Origin: Dendrocalamus latiflorus
Lineage: Eukaryota > Streptophyta > Magnoliopsida > Poales > Poaceae
DNA: 64,000 nt
Assembly: GCA_017311315.1 (NCBI GenBank)
Contig: CM029660.1
Coordinates: 14,495,430-14,559,429 of the forward strand
Direction: 5' to 3'
The notes beneath the pieces are model-generated. The model ran no database searches. It had not been told where the DNA came from and saw only the letters and a program-made list of their open reading frames with translations. Positions 43,355 through 56,569 of this stretch are shown piece after piece. The number at the start of each line of letters is the position of its first letter. Position 1 is the first letter of the stretch. The translations under genes were made by a program, and so were the position numbers.

Positions 43355-44620
43355 AATGAACAGCTTGCCCATTGTTTATGCTTTCGATACAAGTTCCAGC
43401 AGCACCTAAAATATATTCCCAGCAGGAGTTTTAGACACTTTTCTTGGTCAACGTACGCGCGCTTTCGAGTGCAGTGCAGTGCAGTGCATGCCGGCTGGAC
43501 TACTCGAAACGGATTCTAGCTTTGTCTGCATGCCTCCGTGTCTGCCACTGGAAGGCCGGCCGCCGCACGCACCAGCCAACGGGCTATGGCACCTCTGACT
43601 TTTAATTTTTGATCATGATTTTTGATTTTATATTGAAATAATATTATGGTGACTATTAGTTTATCAATATTTAACTAAAAGTAAAAAATAAAAATACCAT
43701 TATATCTTTATGGGTAACGCAAAACAAAGAGAAAAAGAGAGAAAAAGAGAAAAAAATCATGTTAATAAGTTAACATGTTTCAAATAGCTTTTAACTTCTA
43801 AATTCATAAGCTATTTGCAATGTATCATATATACATATACTGTATGTATGCATGTATATATACATATAGGACACCATAGTGTCTGGGCATCAAGCCTCCC
43901 TACCTTTGGATTGCTTTTAGATGCATGCAAGTGTAATATATCAGGCAAATCCGTTAACATTTATTAATTCAAAAATGCGTCAATTTAGAGAGAAGCCATT
44001 GGTTTAGCATGCTGAATCAATCATGGATGAAAAATCTTAATCATGAATAGAATCATAGAGCCTGCGCATATATATGCGCTTCATACTAGCAACAGATATC
44101 CTACACCGCTAGAAAAGGCAAAGAAAAAAAAGTTAAGTGTCGCGCCAAAATAGCGTTCCTTCGTTTCAAAAATGTGGAGTTACTGAATATTTCAAAATGT
44201 AATGTGTGTGTATGAATTTAATTTTTTCACTCATTTAATATATTTCGTCTTCTCCCGAGCATTGATGAGCGAACGTCTACCGTGTATTTTCTCTGTTTTC
44301 CTCGGGGCATTAATATTAGGGGTGTCATGGTCATTAGTCCCATGCCTGGCCAAAATATGCATAGCTTTATAAGAAAGGCAATGAAGGGAGTTGCAACCAA
44401 ATCGTATTAGTTTAGGCCAAAGATACATTACCTATTAGTACAGATCGGGGTTCTGGCAAAAAGAATACATATATTACGATTATATTCATACACATATCAA
44501 AATGATACGAAAGCCTATACACACTGGACGCGTTTTTTTAAAAGAAGTGATTTGAGCTCGTGCCTCTCTTCCCTAACCAACTCCATCGATCCGAAGTTTC
44601 TATCCTACGTCCCTACTTAC
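43355..44620. other. Intergenic AT-rich sequence
   Basis: There is a (GTGCA)n run at about 43473-43489 and an AT-rich alternating stretch (TATATACATATACTGTATGT) at about 43828-43870. No coding sequence or element boundary was found. Confidence 0.4.
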
Positions 44621-44623
44621 ATA

Positions 44624-47254
44624 CTCCATCCGTTTCTTTTTTATAAGACATTTTACTTAGTCACAGAGATTAAGGAGCGCATAAAATCAAAGGAATGGTA
44701 GAGAGGAAATGTGATGTGGCATCAAGTAGCACTACAACTTTGGTTAGTGCTTGCAGTTATGTGCACAATGTTCAAAAACTTTGAATACCAATTCTAAGGT
44801 TTCTAATGTGCACAAAAGAAATATTTGGAAAGCTAATGAAGTCTATTTTTCAACGAATCAAACGGCACTTGATTTGGAGCTTCCTACACAAAGTTAAGGC
44901 AATTTCATTGGATGCTGCACGAGCTGTCCGGAGAGACGCGCGAGACATGCCAAACATAAAGAGTTCGAGTATTGCAATGTAAGTAAGGGTAAAATCCGAC
45001 CACACCATAGCTTTCTAAAGGTTGGGAAGGACTCCTTTTTAGATTCCAAACGGACTTGGAAGCCCCTTGTGAAGGGCTACGGGTAGGCTACGCTAGCGCA
45101 AATTAATAAAAATTTTACCCGTAAACCAAGATCACTGCAGTTATAGATCACGGAATTACCACTAGACGCGCAGGTGCGGAATTGATGCAGCACGTCGGGG
45201 TAGAGTAGTCGTACTACGTCGATGCAGCACGTCGGGGCAGAGTAGTCGTACTACTTCCTCGTCCTCGTCGCGGCGTCCAACGTACAGCTCCTCTCTTGCG
45301 GTTCGTCCAAACGCTACAGATGCAGCGCCTCCACAGGTATCCACACGTGCGGGAGGAAGCGACGCACGCCGGACTACTAGATCCGCGCGAGCGACTTGGG
45401 CGTGGGAGGGGTGGCGGCCAGGGTTTGAGGAAGTCACGAAAAACTCATTCCTTAATCATGTGCCCCTTGCCCTCCTTTTATAGACGTCCTAACAATGGGC
45501 TTCTACGAATAGAGGCCCATTAGGACTCAATGCCCAGTCTAATTCGGATCCAATCCGAATTAGGCTTCAGCCCTTAAGAGTGTGACCCTATAGGTTCACG
45601 TATGTTTAGACATGACGCGAGTACACATACTTGGTCAATAGTTGGTAGCGGCCTCTAGCAAGACGTGCCAACTCCTAAACATACACAAAGATCATATCGG
45701 ACGAACCATCACAACTTTATGTACATACCAATCCCTTTGCCTCACGATATTTGGTCGAGCTCCAAGCTGACCACTCTTTCTCGATCCTGTGATCCGGAAT
45801 CCCTTACTAGGTTAACTCTTAACCTTAACTAGCATGGCCATGCATTTCTAGATCCGATCACTCGAGGGGCCCAGAGATATCTCTCTCAGGTAGAGAGGGG
45901 CAAATCCCATCTCGACTGACCATGCCTCGCAGCATGCTTCATGACAAAACCCGAAAGCTACCTTTATAACTACCCAGTTACGGAGTAGCGTTTGATAGCC
46001 CCTAAGTAGGTCGATTCACATCTCAAGTACATGCGACAATCTCAGGTCTAAGGACAAGGCGTACACATTGTGTAGAGAGAGAACCATAAGTATAATTGTT
46101 ATGTCTCATGTTGGGTCGGTCCAACCCCATGTTCTAAACATGTGTCCACATTATTGGTTTGACATCTCCATGTCTATGACCTGTGAAACATGGTCATCAA
46201 CCGATACATGTGCTAATCCATTATTCACGTGTGTCCACACATGAACTTCGACTAGGGACAACTTTAGAATAACCATACAAGTAAAGAGTTTCACAAACAA
46301 GTCACATACTTGTTAATCAACACAAAGGCAATATTCAAGGAACATTTATTAAATCATGGATACAACGAAATATCATCATCTCTATGATTGCCTCTAGGGC
46401 ATATTTCCAACACCTTGAACAAGAAAACAAAATACATAAAGATTTGAAACCGATTCGGACTCGGATTGGGATAGCTGGCAAGACCGACACTAAAACGTCT
46501 ATAACTTTCACAAATGGAGTCCGATTTAGGCGTGTTTGGACTCGTTGGAAAGCTATTGCGAAGCCCCACATAATGGACAAGGTGCCAGGCACGAAATCCT
46601 CATAGTCAGATCTCAAATTAAGAGAGAATCCGGTGGTAGTAGTTTAGATATTTGTTTTTTAGTTCGTATTGGAGTTTGTTTCGGTCTTAGGCCAGGTTGT
46701 GCGTGAGTTTTAGTCAAGGCCGTGCATTGTGCAACAATATAAGGCCAGGGCCTTAGCCCCATCGTAACTTAGGTTATGAATTAAGAAGTAGAAACCAGAA
46801 AATCACCATGGTTTGGTGGCCATTGTTGGCGTGTTCTTGAGATTTCCATCGAGGAATTACTCTTAGTGTGTTGAATCCAATTTTGGTGTTGGATTCTACT
46901 CGTTGAAACTTCGGCTTCTTTACCCTTCGTTCACGTGCTGCGGTGTGCGTGGGAGAAGGCTTATCTTGGAGAGGGCATCCAACAAGGCGTATCGTGAAAG
47001 ATCAGGGCTAAAGCAACGGAGTTCAGCTAGCTTGCTAGGTGGATCTGCATCAAAATGGTTGTAGTGTTCATGGTGTTATAGTCTTAGAAATTAGAGAGAG
47101 GAAAAGTTGTGTGAGTGTTTACTCAAAAATATTGAAGAGAGAGGAAAGATTAATAACGGCTAAAGAGAGAAAGGATCTTTAAAACTGCATGAACATCTTA
47201 TATTTTAAAACAAGATAAGAAAAATCACATGTCTTATATTTTGAATGGAGGGAG
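44624..47254. mobile_element. Stowaway-type MITE split by later insertions
   Basis: The left end CTCCATCCGTTTCTTTTTTATAAGAC and the right end complement CTCCCTCCATTCAAAATATAAGAC are inverted. The TA duplication is at 44622-44623 and 47255-47256. The left part runs to about 44735 and the right part from about 47070. Between them lies a repeat-derived insertion (about 44735-47070) whose edges carry CACTACAAC in inverted orientation. The solo LTR at 45070 is inserted within that. Confidence 0.65.
45070..46412 (-). mobile_element. Solo copia-type LTR
   Basis: 1,343 bp. Read on the minus strand it begins TGTTGGAAATATGCCCTAGAGG and ends ...GTAGCCCTTCA, i.e. TG...CA. A perfect 5-bp target duplication ccttg flanks it (45065-45069 and 46413-46417). 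No internal retroelement sequence adjoins either side, so it is a solo LTR left by recombination between two LTRs. The TGTTGGAAATATGCCCTAGAGG start is typical of a widespread grass copia family. Confidence 0.9.
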
Positions 47255-48028
47255 TACCGTGTTTTGCACACAAAAGTTTGCACATGTACCATTAATTAGG
47301 TTTTTTAGACGTACCATTAATTAGTAAATGCTCTACTAACTCTACAATACAAACCCACATAGAGATGTTTTCTTTAATATAGTAGAGTGTAGGATTGAGG
47401 AGGCCGACTAGAGGTGTTAATAGGTAGTTTTAAAAATCTTTTGGGTAAAACCGAGTTTATATGTGGAAGAGTAAATCAAATCAGTTTTGCACAATTAAAA
47501 CTTAAATCAACTAATCTCACTAAGTATACCAACAATCTATGTCTATGTCAAGGTTTACAATTCTAGAGTGACAAGCAATTAATTTAATTCTATGAATATA
47601 AAATAATTGAATATAAATTTTGCATAAGAAAGCAAACTACATTGACACGGTTTCTTTTTGCCATGGTGTTCGGAGACTTGCCGGTTTCCCTTAATTCACA
47701 TTGAGGTAAACCAAAATGAATTGGACCAGCTCCATGAATTAAGCCAAATACCTCAATTCCACTAGTGATATCTCTTCTCCGCTCCGAGTAGGTGAGTTCC
47801 AATCTTCACAACGCCCCAGGACTCTTCACAATCTTCTTTAAAGAGATTACCAGAGAAGTGCCTCCAACGACATCTAGAAGTCGGCAACCTTCGAGAGTAA
47901 CAAGTTAAGCCCCTTATTTGACTCTTACCATGTGCAACAAACACACAAACTTAAGTGGATATGAAATCCACCTCTAGATGCACCACATGCAACTAGAGAC
48001 CTCTCTTCTTACTCACAAGGTGCAACAT

Positions 48029-50288
48029 TGTCGGACCCGAATTGCACCGCACTTTTCCTTGGATCAGTAGATAGTGCTCGCAAGTATATTGCTAGATCAT
48101 TTCATACATGACAAATACCAAACTATTACAATACCAGAGTTCAAATAGACTGTGTCGGGTCGAGTTTATAACAGGGCCGTGAGGCCAAATGTTTACATTA
48201 CATACAGTGCGGAAGTGGAGACAAACGCAATAGGGCATATCATGCCGCAGGCAAGCAACCGAGACAACTTAGGTGCTACCGATATTAGCCATAGCCTTGA
48301 CTAATATTGATACCACCCAAAAGTTAGTTAGTCGACTACAGTGAGGTGAGACACGAGACTACTAAATACTAATCTAGTTTCCACCATCTTCACCGCCTTT
48401 ATCGCCCTGGTCCTCATAGAAGATATAGTGGCCTTGGTTCACAGACTCTGAAGGGGGGTTAAGAGCGAGGGTGAGCATAAACAACCATACTGTATGAGCC
48501 AATACAAAGAATGCATATAATTATAGATGCAAGGCTAAACAAGGATGGCATGAGTTCTTTTATTTGCTTAAAACGACATTTGCAATAACCATAATTAAAA
48601 TTCCTATGACTTAGCATTTTACAAATATGCTTTAAAGAGTTTGAAATTGTGCTATATTTATAGCGGTGTAGGTTCCATCCACCGATTACATGGTTCTATC
48701 CACATATGCAAGATTTTGATCATTATGTTTCTTCCACCTTATTAACAACGCTGGAGTACATCTCTCCACGAAAATTTCAAAGTCAGGTTTACATCCACCT
48801 GATAGTTTTTTCCCACCCACAAAGGTTTTGAAATAGAACTAACTTGAGTAAGATCTCATGTCCTCAATTTCTCGTGTTACATTCACACCAACCTCTCTTA
48901 CCATCTGTCCAGTCAGGTATAGAAATTTTTTTGGGGTTTTGAGAAGCATAGACTAAGTTATCACAAATTATCAATCACTTACATCCCATGACTGTCTCAA
49001 AACCAGTTTTCATGTTTAGAGATTGATGTTACGGCAAGCTAGTGCCTTGGACATTAGACAAGACCTTTGCACAACATTTAATTTGATTTATAGCTATCAA
49101 GATTAATAGTATTACCTAGGGCGACATGGTTCATGGATATTCAAGTGTCAAGGATGGGGTATTATATTACTAGATCGACAAGCGGGTGTTTAGCTAACTT
49201 ATAAGTAACATACATTTGCATATAAAGTAAAGCATATAGTTTTGATAATTTAAACGAACATATTTTCACATGAAATATAGGCTCAAAATGATCAAAATGA
49301 TGACTTGCCTGGATCAAAAGCTTGGAAGTCTTGCGCTGCTCCAATCGGGGTCTCGTTCGCACCTTCAAACTCTACTCAAGAGAACGTACCGGAAAAAGAA
49401 CCGCAGCCGAGCAAACGCAAATAAATGCTAAATAAAATTCAACAAAACTCAAAATTAAACAAAACCAGTACCAATAGGTAGATCTTGATTATAGAAAAAT
49501 TTAGAAACAAGTTTCATTAAATTTTGAGCTACGACGAGAGAGAACGAGGCCTTCAAAGTTTTATTCTTAGGGAAAATACTCAAAATAAATAGAGGAGAGA
49601 GGAGGGTCTCTCTAACAGGTGGAGCCCGGTAATTTTTAAATAATTTGTGAATTATTTTTTGTTTCTGGTCTGCAGTGACAGACGTCTGGGCCCACTAATC
49701 ATTGAGTAAATTAACTTTGCACTAAGTATGATAATTAAGCACTAATTAATCACCACTTAGTTGGCTAATTACTGAGCTACAGGGATATACTATATGTTTC
49801 TACCCTGCTGTGAGTCCAACGAAGCCTGACGGCGGTGAGGGTGACTGCAGCAGCGCAAAGGAATTAGCAAAACATGATCCCTGGCCTTACGCACACCTTT
49901 GGGAGAAGCTTCACGGCTCAAATTGGCCCGACGGCTGCCAGCGGTGAGGCACAGCGGTGGCCGGAATAGGGGAGGAGACGCAACGGTGCTAACCTTAATA
50001 AAAAGCCGATTCATCAGGAGGGGAGCTACTAGGGGCTAGTGGAAGCTCACTGGAAGTGGCGACCGAGCGTGGGGGTGGTCAGGGTTGAGCTAGCGATGGC
50101 GGCGGTCTTAGCGGCGAGGTGACTCTCATGGGCAGTGCACCGGAGAGGGAGAAGATGGCCGATGTAGCTGGAGTTAGCTTCGGGACATCTCGAAGAAGGC
50201 TTCGTGACACTCGAAGAAGCTCCACGTGCGACTAATTGGACTGAGATGTGGTGGAGTGATGAGGTGGTGAGGTATCAGTGTTGGGGAA
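48029..50288. mobile_element. Gypsy-type LTR-like sequence
   Basis: Begins TGTCGGACCCGAATTGCACC. It contains a GCGGAAGTGGAGAC block and an AGGGTGAGCATAAACAACC block. The same order of blocks (GCGGAAR..., then GGTGAG...) occurs in the LTRs at 50289 and 59438, so all three are probably related. I could not find a clean right end. No gene is seen; the GC-rich part at 49790-50280 has only short frames. Confidence 0.45.
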
Positions 50289-52589
50289 TGTAACACCCCA
50301 GGACCCACATTACCCTGGGATGCCACTAAACCACTCTACAGCTAGCCAAATTTACAAGATAATTTAAACCGACAACAATTTTCAACCATGACAAACTAAG
50401 CGGAAACATAATCAACTAAGGAAGACCAAGATAATAATTTCAAATTCAACAATTAAAACATCCTCTAATAGTTTAACCAAAAGAATAGTCCACAAGTTCA
50501 ACCTTATTAAATAAAAATAAACATCCACGAATAGCTAGTCAATTGGCTAGAATCCTCTTGACTTTATTATAGCATGAATTGGTGAACCAAGTGCATTATT
50601 GTGGTGCTACTCTACCCATCCCATGTATGCTCAAGAATCACCTGTAGGGGGGAAACAACAAGGGTGAGATAAAATCTCAGCAAGTAAATTGTTCAACAGG
50701 TTATCCAAACAACAAATAAGCTACATCAACATTTATGTTATTATATGACCACAACCACATTCTACTTCTCGTTCATTAAACCACAAGGACTACCACGAGT
50801 CCTGCCTCATATAGTTTTAAAACCATTGGCATATGAATGCAATTCCTCCTTCCGCAATTAAATGCATATGCATGCTATGCTCCACTGCAGACTTACCCAA
50901 CAAGGTAAGCGTGTGCATTGTACTACGGCAATGTACGATGTTGTACCGGTACGGTCGCGGCTATAAGCGGCGACATCCACAATGCAAATGTTATGACATG
51001 TTATGAATGATATGATAACCACAAACCACAAGATCTCCAACCTCAAAGGGCATCAACATGATTAACATGAATTTAACCTCAAGGAAACATCAACATATCC
51101 ACCATGAATTTATATCCTTGTTCCACATTTGGCACATATAGCAACTATCACATGACTACAAGCAAGTCATCCAAAACATAGAAATCAGTTATTATTTTGC
51201 ACTACAACCTCATTTATAAATCAAGCAACCATGACATATTACTTCAAAATACGAGAATCATGTAGATTGCAAGTAGTAAGAATAACGAATTAAACCGTAG
51301 CACAATCGCTACAATTACTTGCCTCTACCAGCGAAGCGAAGAAATCACGCGCGTTCAGGAGCAAAACCACCTGTCCAAAAGGTACCTCTCAGCACAATGC
51401 TTCAGCATAGAAAACACAATTTAAGAAGTAAAGCTATCCCTAACCCCCAAAACCCCACAACATCCCTCTCCGTTTAACGGTTCTACATTCTACCCACCGC
51501 AGAGCGCTGCTTAACTGTTTTGTATCTTTAAGATTATTAAACCTTTTATAGAGAGAGATATATGTCCGGATTCCTCACTTAAATACCTTTACTTTTCATG
51601 TAGATCACATATTTTTAATTTATTCCTAGCAAGGTGTAACTCAATGCGCAAAACAGAGGACATTCTCTGTTCTGGCAATCTGGGCAACCAGATTCTAATG
51701 CATCCCAACCAAAGTGACAGGCTCTAAAAATTGTGATTTTTATATAGTAGTTAGATTTCTAAATTCCCTACTTTTTTTCTCAATTGTTACCAAAAACATA
51801 AAAATCATCTACTACCCCTAATTCACACCTGAACAACAATCTGCCTAGTCTGCACCCCTGACGGTCAGCGAGGTTCCTGACCCTGCTACGCCAAATCCAG
51901 AGGCCACAAAATTCTGGAAAAACTATAGTAGATGGGTCTCGACGTCCTCTACAATTTTCCTTTTGGGCAGACCCACAGGAAAAATCGTTTCATAGGTCTA
52001 AACTGCGCAAACAGTCTCTCTACGCGAATTGATCTACAGGCAGACAACAGGAATTCCCTAATCGGAGAATCTAATTGCTAATCCCCACCAATTCTTTGGC
52101 TAAGAACCCTAATTACAGAAAGATCAGAGGTATTTGGGATGAGGGAGAGTTACCTAGGGGATCCCCTTGGGATCACCCCTCTTCTTCCTCTTATTCTCCT
52201 TCCTTGCTTTCTTCTTCCTTGTTTTCTCCTAGCACCAAGGGACAGCAATGGAGGAGGGGGAGAAAGTGGCGCACGAAGAAAGGGGGTGGCAGCTGTGGAA
52301 AAGAGGGAGAAGGAGGGGGGGGGTGAGGCCAGGGTAAGGGGGAAGGGCGGCTAGGGTAAGTGGGGGGGGGGGGGGGTGTGGCCACCCCCTTGGGCCCTTT
52401 GGCCCAAGGTGGCAAGCCCTCTCTCCCTAAAATGTTTTTTTAATTATAAACATTTCCATTCATTTTTTTAATTTAATGCTATCCCACAATTTATTTATTT
52501 ATTTTGTTCCTTCCCGCGCTTTACCAAAACCCCGGGCGACTTCGCGATTATTTTAAAATCCACGCCGAAACGACGTTCAGGACACTACA
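50289..52589 (-). mobile_element. 2.3-kb LTR of a Ty3-gypsy element (3' LTR)
   Basis: On the minus strand the LTR runs from TGTAGTGTCCTGAACG (52589) to ...GGGTGTTACA (50289), with TG...CA ends. It is preceded on that strand by a polypurine tract (AGGTGGGGAGAA, complement of 52590-52601) and by gypsy integrase. It includes a G-run of 17 or so at about 52360-52377 and a GGGAGAAGG-rich block. The partner 5' LTR is not in the expected place. Confidence 0.8.
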
Positions 52590-54312
52590 TTCTCCCCACC
52601 TAAAAAGGATTCGTCCTCGAATCCAACTCCTCAAACCACAAGCATGAGAACAGTAAGGAAAGAGCAACCAAAGAAAACCACGAACCACAACTACGAGTAC
52701 TCACCAGCCTCGAAGAGCTCGGGGTACTCCTTTCGCATTTCATCCTCAAGCTCCCACGTAGCCTCCCTCTCGAACTGATTCGTCCAGAGGACCTTCACAT
52801 ACTTGATGGTCTTATTCCTCAAGATCCGCTCCGATGAGTCCAGGATACGCACCGGTCGACTCTTCACCGTGAGATCCAGATCCACCGTGACCTGTTCTAG
52901 GTCAATCTTGTGTTCGGGATCCCGCAGGTACTTCCTCAGCATAGACACGTGGAAAACATTGTGCACACCACTCAACGAGCTCGGCACCTCCAAACGATAA
53001 GCCAATCTGCCCACACGAGCAACCACTGGAAAAGGGTCGATGTACCCCGGGCTAAGCTTCCCGGTGGTACCAAACAAAACAATACCCTTGGTTGGCGACA
53101 CCCGAAGGAGCACAAGGTCACCAACCGCAAACTCCAACTCTCAGCGCCGAACGTCCGCATAACTCTTTTGTCGGCTCTAAGTGGCCAACAGGTTCTGCCG
53201 AACCTCCCACACTTTCTCCACAGTTTGCTGGACAAGGTCTGTGCCAAGCAAAGACCTCTCGCCCATTGCATCCCAACAAAGAGAGGAAACACACCTCCGC
53301 CCATACAAAGCCTCAAAGGAGCCATCTTGATACTCGCCTGATAACTATTGTTATATGCGAACTCTGCCAAAGCCAGATGGTCCTCCCAACTGCCCTTCCA
53401 AGACAATACACAAGCACGAAGCATATCCTCGAAGGTCTGAATGGTCCGCTCTGACTGACCATTCATCTGAGGGTGAAAAGCTGTACTGAGGGAAACTGTT
53501 GTGCCCAACGCAGCCTACAGACTCTGCCATAACTTAGAGACAAACTTGGTGTCCTGGTCAAAAACAATTGCCTTAGATACCCCATATAGTCTCACCACTT
53601 CTCGGATATACAACAGGGCCAGATCCTGCGCTGTGTTGGTCGTCTTCATCGGAATGAAGTGTGCGGACTTGGTAAGTCTGTCCACCACAACCCAAATTGC
53701 ATCTCGCCCTCGAGGCGAGCGCGGCAAACCAACCATGAAGTCCATAGTGATATGCTCCCACTTCCACTTAGGTACCTCCAAAGGCTGCAACAAACTAGCA
53801 AACCGCTTATGTTCGGCTTTCACATGCTGACAAACGCCACAAGATGCAACATACTTAGCAATGTCCACTCTCATCTATTTCCACCAGTAGACCTGCTTTA
53901 GGTCTCGATACATCTTGGTCTCTCCCGGATGTACAAAATACAGAGTCCGGTGAGCCTTACGAAGAATATCATCCTTCACCTCTGATTTCTGGGGTACACA
54001 CAGTCGGCCTCTGAAACGAACCGCACCACACTCATCCACACTAAAGTCTCAGGAACGACCCTCCGAGATCCTCTTCCGCACCTCCACAAGGAGCCGATCG
54101 TGCTGCAGAGCCTCACGAACGCACTCGGGAATGGCGAACTGGATGATCATCTGTGTCTCTGCCTCTGCAACTCCAGTGAAGCAGAAAGAGATACCCATCC
54201 TCTCAAACTCTGAGATCAAGGACATCGCTGTCTGAGGAACTCCCGTCCTGCTCAAGGCGTCAGCCACCACATTAGCCTTACCAGGGTGATACTGAATAGT
54301 CAGATCATTGTA
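52590..54312 (-). pseudogene. Ty3-gypsy pol remains (RNase H end, integrase, chromodomain)
   Basis: From high to low coordinates: the RNase H end 'DLTIQYHPGKANVVADALSR' (about 54225-54300), the integrase zinc-finger end 'YVASCGVCQHVKAEH' and core 'ITMDFMVGLPRS...VVVDRLTKSAHFIP' (53515-53874), then 'STAFHPQMNGQSERTIQTFE' (about 53430-53500), and a chromodomain-type end 'VKVLWTNQFEREATWELEDE' (52691-53137). It is not functional: an in-frame TAG at 53512-53514, a frameshift near 53330 and a TGA just before 53137. Reverse transcriptase and gag are missing, cut off by the insertion at about 54313. Confidence 0.88.
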
Positions 54313-54514
54313 GGATCGGATATGGCAAAAGAGGGGGGGGGGTGAATGGTGCCTTTTAAAATTTGCCCCCAAGTATCCATATGTGTCTCTTATCTCTGAT
54401 AGCTACAAAAGCTATGAAGAATAAGAGTCATGCTCTTTGGAAACTCATACTAAACAACAACGAGAAAGAAACAAGGAAAAACAGACCAAAGCAAGAAAAT
54501 CAGCAGCCAAAATC

Positions 54515-54715
54515 CAAGAGGCCGGTCAAACCGCATGCATGAGGCCGGTCTGACCGCTTGCCCATGGCCGGTCTGACCGCCGAGCAGTGGCTGGTCTGAC
54601 CGCCGGGATGTGGCCGGTCTGACCGCCAGTGCTTGAGCAGTTGGACCGCCAACCCTAGTGGTCTGACCGCCATGGGGGAGCGGTCTGACCGCCATGCTTT
54701 CTCCGTTCTGACTGG
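54515..54715. repeat. CGGTCTGACCGC minisatellite
   Basis: About eight irregular units of 20-30 bp built on GGCCGGTCTGACCGCC. The core GGTC-T-GACC is palindromic. It lies in the LTR-like insertion and gives spurious Arg/Ser/Asp-rich frames. Confidence 0.85.
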
Positions 54716-55724
54716 ACCCCTGAAGGTAGAGTAATAAATGAGCAGCCGACTGAACACCACTGCACAGTAAATACTGAAAGTGCAGATTCCAGGCAATTTG
54801 TCGAATTACTGCTAATCTTCTCAGGTCAAGAGGTCAAGACTTTAATCTAAACTATTACTAGACCTCAGAAACAAAAGAAAGCATATTGAAAATGCAAGAA
54901 ATCAAGAATTGAGAAGAAATTTGAAAAATCAACAGAGAGTGAGTCTGATTCCCAAATTGCTTGCCATTCTTGAATCTTTTCTCCATGAAATTTTGATTTT
55001 AGCTAATAAATGATCTTAGGACTAGAAACCTTGAAACCGAAAACATTCTTGAGAAGGGAAAATAAAGAATCTCAACATCCCCTGCCTCCAAACCCTAGGT
55101 TTTGAGAAACAGAGGAAAACTTCATCTCAGTTCACAAGAAGAAATCAGCAGAAGAAAAATGATTGCTCTCAGGAATGACTAGCCAAAAGGCTTTGAGGTA
55201 TTTCCCAGTTCTGAACAACTCATTTTTGCAACTTCTTGACAGGAAACAAATCAAGAACCTCAAGAGCACAGAAGAACAGCAGAGAAACACAACGAAGAAG
55301 AAATCAAACCATCTCAGATAAAAAGCATCTCAAATGGATTCATTGCAATGAATGATTACACAGGAGATATAATCAACTCACTACATCCCCATACGCAATT
55401 GATAAGAAATGTTTGCTCACTACATGCTTCTCAGTATGAACTCACGCACACACACATTGAGAACACTACAGAGACACTCCACTGCTTCCTTGCTTGAATG
55501 CTTCTGCACTCCAACTCCCTTGCTAAATAGAAGGACCTCACCTCCTCAATTAGCAAATCAAGAAGTGTAGGCTAGACTCCACTCCAAGTCTCCATACACA
55601 CTTGAGGCAAGAGTCAAAGCATCCATCAGCAGATTTGAAGGGAAAACAGCCTCTCCACTCATGGCTTGAGTCAATTCTCCAAATTGCCCCTCAAGCACCT
55701 TCCCGGAAGCTTCCCGCAACCGGC

Positions 55725-56120
55725 ACCCTAATGTCTGGACCTCGACTCCTCCCCGAGTCTAGTCCCGGTCCGCCTCGCTGCACACGACCGCACCCGGCAT
55801 CCTGACCGTCTGGACCTCTGACTCCACCTGAGTCTAGTCCCGGTCCACCTCGCCGCTGCCCGTCGTGTCCACCCAACTCCGACCAACTGGACCTTCGACT
55901 CCACCTGAGTCTAGTCCTGGTCTGTTCTGTCGCACACGACCGCAACCGACATCCAACTGTCTGGACCTTCGACTCCTCCTTGAGTCTAGTCCCGGTCCAC
56001 TCGTCGTTGCCCGTCGTGTCCACCATCGGTAGCTCCAGCTCTGATTCCTCGTCTCCCGACTTGCAACCACCTCAGCAGCCTCGATCATCTTCAGCATCCC
56101 TGACCGTCTGGACCTCACTA
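55725..56120. repeat. Tandem array with units of about 90 bp
   Basis: About four to five units, each with a GACCGTCTGGACCTYCGACTCC-like block, a GAGTCTAGTCCCGGTCC block and a CGTCGTGTCCACC or CACACGACCGCA block. These alternate in two spacer versions. The frames across it on both strands are repeat artefacts. Confidence 0.8.
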
Positions 56121-56384
56121 CCTCCTGTGCCTAGTCATGACCTAGCTCCGAAGTCCTGCAGCCACACAGACAAGCAAACCGTCACATAGCACTGCATGAA
56201 ACATCATAAACATCATTAGCAATAGTAAAAGGTACTCAACCCTGGAATACCCAAAATAAACTCAAACTCTCTAACACAACCTTCAATTACCCATCACAAA
56301 CATGGGGATACCTCCACATGGTCTGTCAATCTCCCCCTTTGTTATAAACAAGACGCGGATGTCCCCGCGCACGTATGGGTATTG

Positions 56385-56560
56385 CCTCTGTGCGTACTCT
56401 CCAGAGTATAAATAAGACGTGGTTGATGGTCCCATGCACTCTACGGAGTATAACAAAACGCAGCGAAGGCTTGCCTCCGCGCACACTCCGTGGAGTATGC
56501 ATATGGTGCAGCAGAGGCTTGCCTCCGCGCACACTTTGCGGAGTATGCATGTGGTACCTG
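56385..56560. repeat. Repeats with ACTCCGYGGAGTAT palindromes
   Basis: Three to four units contain GCAGMRRAGGCTTGCCTCCGCG, CACACTCCGTGGAGTATGCAT and related strings. The ACTCC..GGAGT palindrome resembles that in the intronic array at 27350-27960, although the spacers differ. Confidence 0.65.
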
Positions 56561-56569
56561 CTACAACAC

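Larger units (their letters stand above)
54313..56345 (-). mobile_element. Non-coding LTR-like insertion with tandem repeats, in the gypsy element
   Basis: It starts beside a GGGGGGGGGTGAATGGTGCC string (about 54333-54352) and ends near a polypurine-like AAAGGGGGAGATTGACAG (complement, about 56326-56343). This suggests the LTR of a minus-strand retroelement. It contains two tandem arrays (listed separately) and no protein motif. Boundaries are approximate. Confidence 0.45.

Noticed and set aside
55691..56118. Minus-strand frames of 94-111 codons
   Set aside because: Products of the 90-bp tandem array; repeated DSGRSRGPD-like strings only.
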